DNA of 64,000 nucleotides from Actinomycetota bacterium (GTDB taxonomy: Bacteria; Actinomycetota; Thermoleophilia; Solirubrobacterales; 70-9), in contig JAFDWO010000146.1 in the NCBI GenBank assembly GCA_018268415.1, forward strand, positions 1 through 64,000. The letters run 5' to 3'. Of the stretch, positions 60,226 to 64,000 are shown piece by piece. The notes under the pieces were generated by a model. That model saw only the letters and a program-made list of their open reading frames with translations, made no database searches and had not been told where the DNA came from. The translations under genes and the position numbers were made by a program. Position 1 is the stretch's first letter, and each line of letters opens with the position of its first letter.

Positions 60226-61179
60226 CTACTGCACCTCCGAGCGGGCGATGATCATGCGGGCGATGAAGTTGGTGGCCAGGGTGATCGCGAAGAGCACGAG
60301 CCCGGTGGCGATCAGCAGGTTGATCGCGAGACCGGAGGACTCGGGGAAGTTGAGCGCGATGTTGGCGGCGATCGTCGAGGGATTCGCCTGGCCGATCAGG
60401 TTGAAGGTGACGCCGCCGGAGACGGAGAGGATGATCGCCACGGCCATCGTCTCACCGAGTGCGCGACCGAGGCCGAGCATCGCGCCCGAGATCACCGAGG
60501 AGCGACCGAACGGCAGCACCGTGGTGCGGATCATCTCCCAGCGGGTGGCGCCGAGCGCCTGTGCGCCTTCCTGCAGTTTGCGGGGCGTCTGCGAGAAGAC
60601 CTCGCGGGCGACGGCGGAGATGATCGGCAGGATCATCACCGCGAGGACGAGCCCGACCACCAGCATCGTGCGGCCGGTGATCGAGGCGGGCCCTTCGAAG
60701 ATCGGGATGAAGCCGAGCTTTTCTTCCAGCCATTTCATCGCCGGCACGGCGGCCGGCCCGAGCACGAAGATGCCCCAGAGGCCGTAGATGATGCTCGGGA
60801 TCGCGGCCAGTAGGTCGACGAAGAAGCCGAGCAGCATGGCGATCCGCGCCGGGGCGATGTGGGTGATGAAGAGCGCCACGGCGACCGCCAACGGCACCGC
60901 GACGATCATCGCGAGGACGCCCGCCAGGACGGTGCCGAAGGCGAGCGGCGCGACGTAGCTGAGGAAGCTTTCGTGGTTCGGCAGGTCGGCGGAGGACGCG
61001 GTGAGAGCCGGAAACCCCTCGGCGACCAGGAAGGCGGCGACCCCGACGAGCAGCGCCAGGATCGTCACCGCCGCGATCACCGCGGTGTTGCTGAAGATCC
61101 GGTCGCCGCGGCGGCGGCGTCCTCCGGACGCCGCCGCCAGCAGCTGGCCGGCATTCGTCGTGGTATCGAGATGAGCCAC
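60226..61179 (-). CDS. pstC: Phosphate ABC transporter permease PstC
   Basis: A 317-aa six-helix permease with a basic N-terminal tail. VAREVFSQTPRKLQEGAQALGATRWEMI is the coupling loop and RALGETMAVAIIL follows. GTG start 30 nt after pstS. Confidence 0.95.
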   Translation of the reverse strand: MAHLDTTTNAGQLLAAASGGRRRRGDRIFSNTAVIAAVTILALLVGVAAFLVAEGFPALTASSADLPNHESFLSYVAPLAFGTVLAGVLAMIVAVPLAVAVALFITHIAPARIAMLLGFFVDLLAAIPSIIYGLWGIFVLGPAAVPAMKWLEEKLGFIPIFEGPASITGRTMLVVGLVLAVMILPIISAVAREVFSQTPRKLQEGAQALGATRWEMIRTTVLPFGRSSVISGAMLGLGRALGETMAVAIILSVSGGVTFNLIGQANPSTIAANIALNFPESSGLAINLLIATGLVLFAITLATNFIARMIIARSEVQ

Positions 61180-61209
61180 GAGAGTCGATTCAGTCGATCG
61201 GGTGCCGGA

Positions 61210-62352
61210 CTATTCGATCGAGGCGACCGCGGCTTCGACTTTTTTGGTCAGCGCGGGCGAGAGCGGCGCCGAACCGGCGGCTTCCGCGGCCAGTTTCTGG
61301 CCGTCCGGGCTGATCGCGTATTCGAAGTAGGCCTTCACCAGCGCCGCTTCGGAGGCCGACTTGTACTTGGTGCAGCCGATCATCGAGGAGACGAGGATGA
61401 TCGGGTAGACGCCGCTCGCTTCGGTTTTACGGTCGATTTCGAAGGCGATGACGTTCTTCTGGCCTTTCTCCAGTTCCGGGTCTTCTTTCGAAAGATCCAG
61501 GACTTTGGCCGCGGCTTCGGCCGACGGTTCGGCCCACGTGTTGCCGACCTTGATCAGCGCTTTGCCGAGTTCGCCGGCCTGCGAGGCGTCCGCATAGCCG
61601 ATCGCGCCTTCGCCGTTGGACACGGCTTCGATCACACCGGAGGTACCGGAGGCGGCTTCGCCACCCTTGACCGGCCATTCACCGCTCACTTCGTGGGTCC
61701 AGACTTTCGGCGCCACTTTGGAGAGGTAGTCGGTGAAGTTTTCGGTCGTGCCCGACTCGTCGGAGCGGTTCACCGGGACGATCCGGATATCAGGCAGTTC
61801 GACGCCGGGGTTCTCTTTGGCGATTTCCGGGTCGTTCCACTTTTCGATTTCCTGGTTGAAGATCTTCGCCAGGGTGTCCGGTTCGAGTTTCAGTTCTTCG
61901 ACGCCCGGGAGGTTGTAGACGATGCCGATCGGCGAGATGTAGTTCGGCACCTCGACCAGTTCGCCCGGTTCGCAGCGCTTGATCGCCTTGGCAAGCTCGC
62001 CTTCCGATTCGGAGAGGGGGGTGTCGCTGCCGGCGAACGCGACGCCGCCGGAGATGAACTGTTCGCGACCGCCGCCCGAGCCGACCCCGTCGTAGGAGAT
62101 GGTGGCGCCGCCGTTGGCGTTCTCGAATTCGGCGATCCAGGCTTCCTGCGACGCCTGCTGCGCGGTCGACCCGGCACCGGCGATTTCGCCGGAGACTTCG
62201 GCCGAGGGAGCGCCCCCACCGCTTTCGGTTTCGCTGCTTTCCTTGGTGCCGGACGTGCCGCTGGTGGTGTCACTACCGCCCCCGCAGGCGGCCAGGCCGA
62301 GCACGAGCACACAGGCGGCTGCGAACACCGCGAGCCACTTAGAGCTGGACAT
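61210..62352 (-). CDS. pstS: Phosphate-binding lipoprotein PstS
   Basis: A 380-aa lipoprotein. Signal peptide ends LVLGLAAC (lipobox), then a Ser/Thr/Glu-rich linker. Phosphate-binding residues are in AGAGSTAQQASQEAW, FAGSDTPLSESE and VNRSDESGTTENFTDYL, as in E. coli PstS. ATG at 62352 chosen for the signal peptide and AGGAG upstream; the frame extends further but without sense. Glu is nearly always GAA. Confidence 0.95.
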   Translation of the reverse strand: MSSSKWLAVFAAACVLVLGLAACGGGSDTTSGTSGTKESSETESGGGAPSAEVSGEIAGAGSTAQQASQEAWIAEFENANGGATISYDGVGSGGGREQFISGGVAFAGSDTPLSESEGELAKAIKRCEPGELVEVPNYISPIGIVYNLPGVEELKLEPDTLAKIFNQEIEKWNDPEIAKENPGVELPDIRIVPVNRSDESGTTENFTDYLSKVAPKVWTHEVSGEWPVKGGEAASGTSGVIEAVSNGEGAIGYADASQAGELGKALIKVGNTWAEPSAEAAAKVLDLSKEDPELEKGQKNVIAFEIDRKTEASGVYPIILVSSMIGCTKYKSASEAALVKAYFEYAISPDGQKLAAEAAGSAPLSPALTKKVEAAVASIE

Positions 62353-62449
62353 CAGTCTCCTCTTTGGTTTGTTGACGAGATTGCGACCGCGACTGGTGCG
62401 GTCCTTGGGCGAGCGTGTCAACGCTGCGATCCCAGCTTGTTATTTGCGT

Positions 62450-62482
62450 GTGGCGGCCATGTAAAAAAGATGTAAAAGGCAG
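62450..62482 (-). promoter_or_regulatory. Three-unit candidate Pho box upstream of pstS
   Basis: Plus-strand units GTGGCG, GTAAAA and GTAAAA begin at 62450, 62461 and 62472, 11 bp apart, about 98 nt upstream of the pstS ATG. Confidence 0.6.
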
Positions 62483-62496
62483 ACCGCCGCGCAAAG

Positions 62497-62817
62497 TCAT
62501 CCGTCCGGCGAGAACCGGTAGCCGATCCCGTTGTGCGTGTAGATCAGCTTCTGATCCGGCAGCGCCGCGCCGAGCTTGGCGCGCAACCGGCTCACGTATA
62601 CGTCGACCGAGCGGTCGTCGCGGCGCGGCGGGGTGCCCCAAACCGACGTGTGAAGCTCCTCCCGGGTCAGGATCCGCTGCGGATTCGACCAGAGGGTGAC
62701 CAGGAGCTGCAACTCCCGCACCGTGAGGCTGAGCGGGCGACCGTCGACCAGCGCCGCGTGCTCCTCTGGGCGCACCTCCAGCCTCCCCGTTTTGTCGGAC
62801 GCGCTACCTACCGCCAT
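62497..62817 (-). CDS. Receiver-less OmpR/PhoB-type winged-helix protein
   Basis: A 106-aa protein that is only the DNA-binding half of an OmpR-family regulator: LSLTVRELQLLVTLWSNPQRILTREELHTSVWG ... RSVDVYVSRLRAKLGAALPDQKLIYTHNGIGYRF. No receiver domain precedes it in any frame; the space upstream is the end of the next regulator gene. It resembles that regulator's own winged helix and could compete with or assist it at the same repeats. ATG start; a three-unit Pho box lies about 47 nt upstream. Confidence 0.85.
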   Translation of the reverse strand: MAVGSASDKTGRLEVRPEEHAALVDGRPLSLTVRELQLLVTLWSNPQRILTREELHTSVWGTPPRRDDRSVDVYVSRLRAKLGAALPDQKLIYTHNGIGYRFSPDG

Positions 62818-62853
62818 CGTGGCGGAGAATGTCGTTGGGCGTGCCTGAACCGG

Positions 62854-63675
62854 TTACGCCGCGGTGAAGCTTTTGTGAACGACCTGTGAACTTTGGCCGT
62901 TGGAAGACGCCTGCGAGAGGGCTGGACCAACCGGGGGAACGGCGTCCGCGGAGGGCTCCGGGTCGAAGCGATAGCCGACCCCGAAGTGCGTGTGGATGTA
63001 CTCCCAGTCAGGCGAGCGCTTCTCCAGCTTCTGGCGCAGCTTGCGGATGAAGACGTCGACCGAGCGATCACCGTGGGCCATCGCGTAGCCCCAGACCCGC
63101 TGGTAGATGGTCTCGCGCTCGAGCACCTGGCCCTGGGTGCCGGCGAGCAGGTGCAGGAGCTCGAACTCGCGCCGGGTCAGGTCGAGGCTGTCGCCGGAGA
63201 CGAAGGCCTGGAAGCGATCGGGGCGGATCTCGAGCTCGCCCGCGAGGACCGGCGAGGACTCGGGCTCGTGGCGACCGCGGCGGTGGCGGCGGGTGACCGC
63301 TTCGATCCGCGCGATCGCCTCCTCCGGATGGGAAGGCTTGGTGATCCAGTCGTCGACGCCGAGTCGCAGGCCGCGGACCCGCTGGGCCACGGTCGAGCGC
63401 CCGGTGCAGACGACGACGCCCAGGTCCGGCAGCAGGTTGCAGACGCGGTCGAGGTAGCGCCACGCTTCGTCGCCGAGCACCGCCGGATCGACCAGCAGCG
63501 CGTTCAGCTTCATCGCGACCAGCTGGTCGGGCGGCACCGCGCCGCCCGAAGTGCGCAGCAGCCAGCCTGCCGCCTCGGCGCGCTTGGACAGGACGGTGAC
63601 GAAGCCGGAATCGGTGTCGATCACCGCGAGACGAGTGGTCGGATCAGAGGCCAACTCAAGGCGGATTCTATGCAC
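62854..63675 (-). CDS. OmpR/PhoB-type response regulator
   Basis: About 273 aa from the GTG at 63675; a TTG at 63654 preceded 10 nt by TAGAAT is an equally good start. The receiver domain has the acidic pocket AVIDTD, the phospho-acceptor aspartate in ALLVDPAVLG, the threonine in VVCTGRST and the lysine in WITKPSHPEE. The winged helix is LDLTRREFELLHLLAGTQGQVLERETIYQRVWGYAMAHGDRSVDVFIRKLRQKLEKRS-like (described, not quoted as one motif). It is the likely Pho-type regulator of the island, but no histidine kinase is in the window. Confidence 0.88.
   Translation of the reverse strand: MHRIRLELASDPTTRLAVIDTDSGFVTVLSKRAEAAGWLLRTSGGAVPPDQLVAMKLNALLVDPAVLGDEAWRYLDRVCNLLPDLGVVVCTGRSTVAQRVRGLRLGVDDWITKPSHPEEAIARIEAVTRRHRRGRHEPESSPVLAGELEIRPDRFQAFVSGDSLDLTRREFELLHLLAGTQGQVLERETIYQRVWGYAMAHGDRSVDVFIRKLRQKLEKRSPDWEYIHTHFGVGYRFDPEPSADAVPPVGPALSQASSNGQSSQVVHKSFTAA
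62864..62896 (-). promoter_or_regulatory. Three-unit candidate Pho box inside the 3' end of the regulator gene
   Basis: Plus-strand GTGAAG, GTGAAC and GTGAAC begin at 62864, 62875 and 62886, exactly 11 bp apart (GTTCAC-type along the gene). It encodes the last residues of the upstream regulator and lies upstream of the receiver-less gene. Confidence 0.65.
63666..63671 (-). promoter_or_regulatory. Putative -10 hexamer for the response regulator
   Basis: Minus-strand TAGAAT, about 10 nt upstream of the TTG at 63654; it would place the GTG at 63675 upstream of the transcript, favouring the TTG. Confidence 0.4.
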
Positions 63676-63685
63676 GCCGAGGGCC

Positions 63686-63713
63686 TTTTTACCCGTGTTT
63701 ACAGGTTTTTCAC
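63686..63713 (-). promoter_or_regulatory. Candidate Pho box upstream of the response regulator
   Basis: On the minus strand GTGAAAA, GTAAAC and GTAAAAA begin 11 and 10 bp apart, ending about 15 nt before the TAGAAT hexamer. This suggests autoregulation. Confidence 0.5.
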
Positions 63714-63777
63714 AACTCTGAGGACCCCAAATTGCGGCCAAGGTGAGCCACCGATGGCTTGTTCAAGCCAATTGAAC

Positions 63778-63804
63778 CGTCACCCCCGCTGAGCGGGTGT
63801 GACG
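63778..63804 (-). terminator. Hairpin after uppP
   Basis: CGTCACCCCCGC pairs with GCGGGTGTGACG (one mismatch) around TGA, between the uppP stop and the regulator gene. No T-run. Confidence 0.55.
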
Positions 63805-63846
63805 CAGTCACGGACCGGCGCGCCCGAAGCGGGTCCGGAGGGCCGC

Positions 63847-64000
63847 TCAGAAGGTGGCCGGGCGGAGGCCCGTGGCGATCACGATCAGGATCGCGATCCC
63901 GGCCGCATAACGGTAGATGACGAACGGCCGGTAGGAGGCCGTCCGCACCAGGCGGAGGAGGAAGACGATCGCCGCGTAGCCGGAGACCGCGGCGGCAATG
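63847..64000 (-). CDS. uppP: C-terminal end of undecaprenyl-diphosphatase (partial)
   Basis: Only the last 51 codons are in the window; the gene continues past the right edge. The visible end reads AAVSGYAAIVFLLRLVRT, then SYRPFVIYRYAAGIAILIVI, which matches the last two helices of UppP/BacA, the membrane enzyme recycling the undecaprenyl carrier of cell-wall synthesis. It releases phosphate outside the membrane, which fits the phosphate neighbourhood, though this may be coincidence. Confidence 0.8.
   Translation of the reverse strand, partial: IAAAVSGYAAIVFLLRLVRTASYRPFVIYRYAAGIAILIVIATGLRPATF

Noticed and set aside
58297-60813. 838-aa plus-strand frame across the pst operon
   Set aside because: Antisense to pstB, pstA and pstC, which are unmistakable. 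Asp/Arg/His-rich filler sequence.

Overview
The window is high-GC, gene-dense DNA with a GTG/TTG-rich start-codon repertoire. Many starts have no ribosome binding site but carry a TANNNT hexamer 6-7 nt upstream, as leaderless genes do. Gene content (PknB-type kinase, TadE-like pilins, holin-4/phosphodiesterase fusion, Rv0081-Rv0087-like hydrogenase-related cluster, PhoP-style 11-bp repeats) points to an actinobacterium. I would guess the deep-branching Thermoleophilia/Solirubrobacterales, but that is inference from content and not a database result.

Layout. 0.75-8.9 kb: a flippase-like membrane protein, a holin/phosphodiesterase fusion, a metallo-beta-lactamase-fold hydrolase with an MFS exporter, DUF488 and an MDR oxidoreductase. 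8.9-10.3 kb: a globin without a canonical full-length start, a lower-GC stretch with small membrane ORFs, and tRNA-Gly(CCC). 10.4-16.1 kb: a LysR regulator coupled to a 41-aa membrane peptide, a 1,094-aa secreted beta-propeller/collagen-like protein, and a TlpA-CcmH pair. 17-22.2 kb: argS with a degenerate CpsD/MinD-like protein, a phosphoesterase, a Glu-rich lipoprotein coupled to a PknB-type kinase. 22.2-28 kb: a glycolytic operon (gap-pgk-tpiA-gpmI) followed by tgt. 28-30.2 kb: glyoxalase-fold protein and an ABC-2 exporter. 30.9-38.2 kb: an ArsR-type regulator with a six-gene membrane-bound hydrogenase-related complex (hyfBCEFGI-like) tightly coupled by 1-4 bp overlaps. 38.2-44.5 kb: rapZ, uvrC, enoyl-CoA hydratase, MaoC dehydratase, cupin, and a cNMP-binding/thioredoxin-reductase-like fusion. 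44.5-48 kb: TadE-like genes and a fusion of a pilin-like segment, a DD-carboxypeptidase and a lytic transglycosylase.

48.4-64 kb is a phosphate island, all on the minus strand: PiT transporter with DUF47 partner, ppk1, a PHP-phosphoesterase/GT4-glycosyltransferase fusion, ppx, phoU, pstBACS, a receiver-less winged-helix protein, an OmpR-type response regulator, and the 3' end of uppP. Five spots carry direct repeats with 10-11 bp spacing (GTGAAC/GTAAAA type) where PhoP boxes are expected, including a four-unit array upstream of the PHP-GT4 fusion. This suggests a regulon that imports phosphate, stores it as polyphosphate and may replace phospholipid head groups with sugars.

Five intergenic regions hold no convincing genes. 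Four of them (1-741, 3940-5005, 16092-17040, 55300-56540) are copies of one roughly 1-kb modular element with the same order of parts: degenerate ~33-bp repeats, a palindrome with a 12-nt loop, a 52-bp palindrome, a short inverted repeat, and a 23-bp-stem palindrome with the same 12-nt loop. The first copy is inverted. The fifth (30.2-30.9 kb) holds 20-bp tandem repeats and two other long palindromes. These are the most unusual structure in the window.
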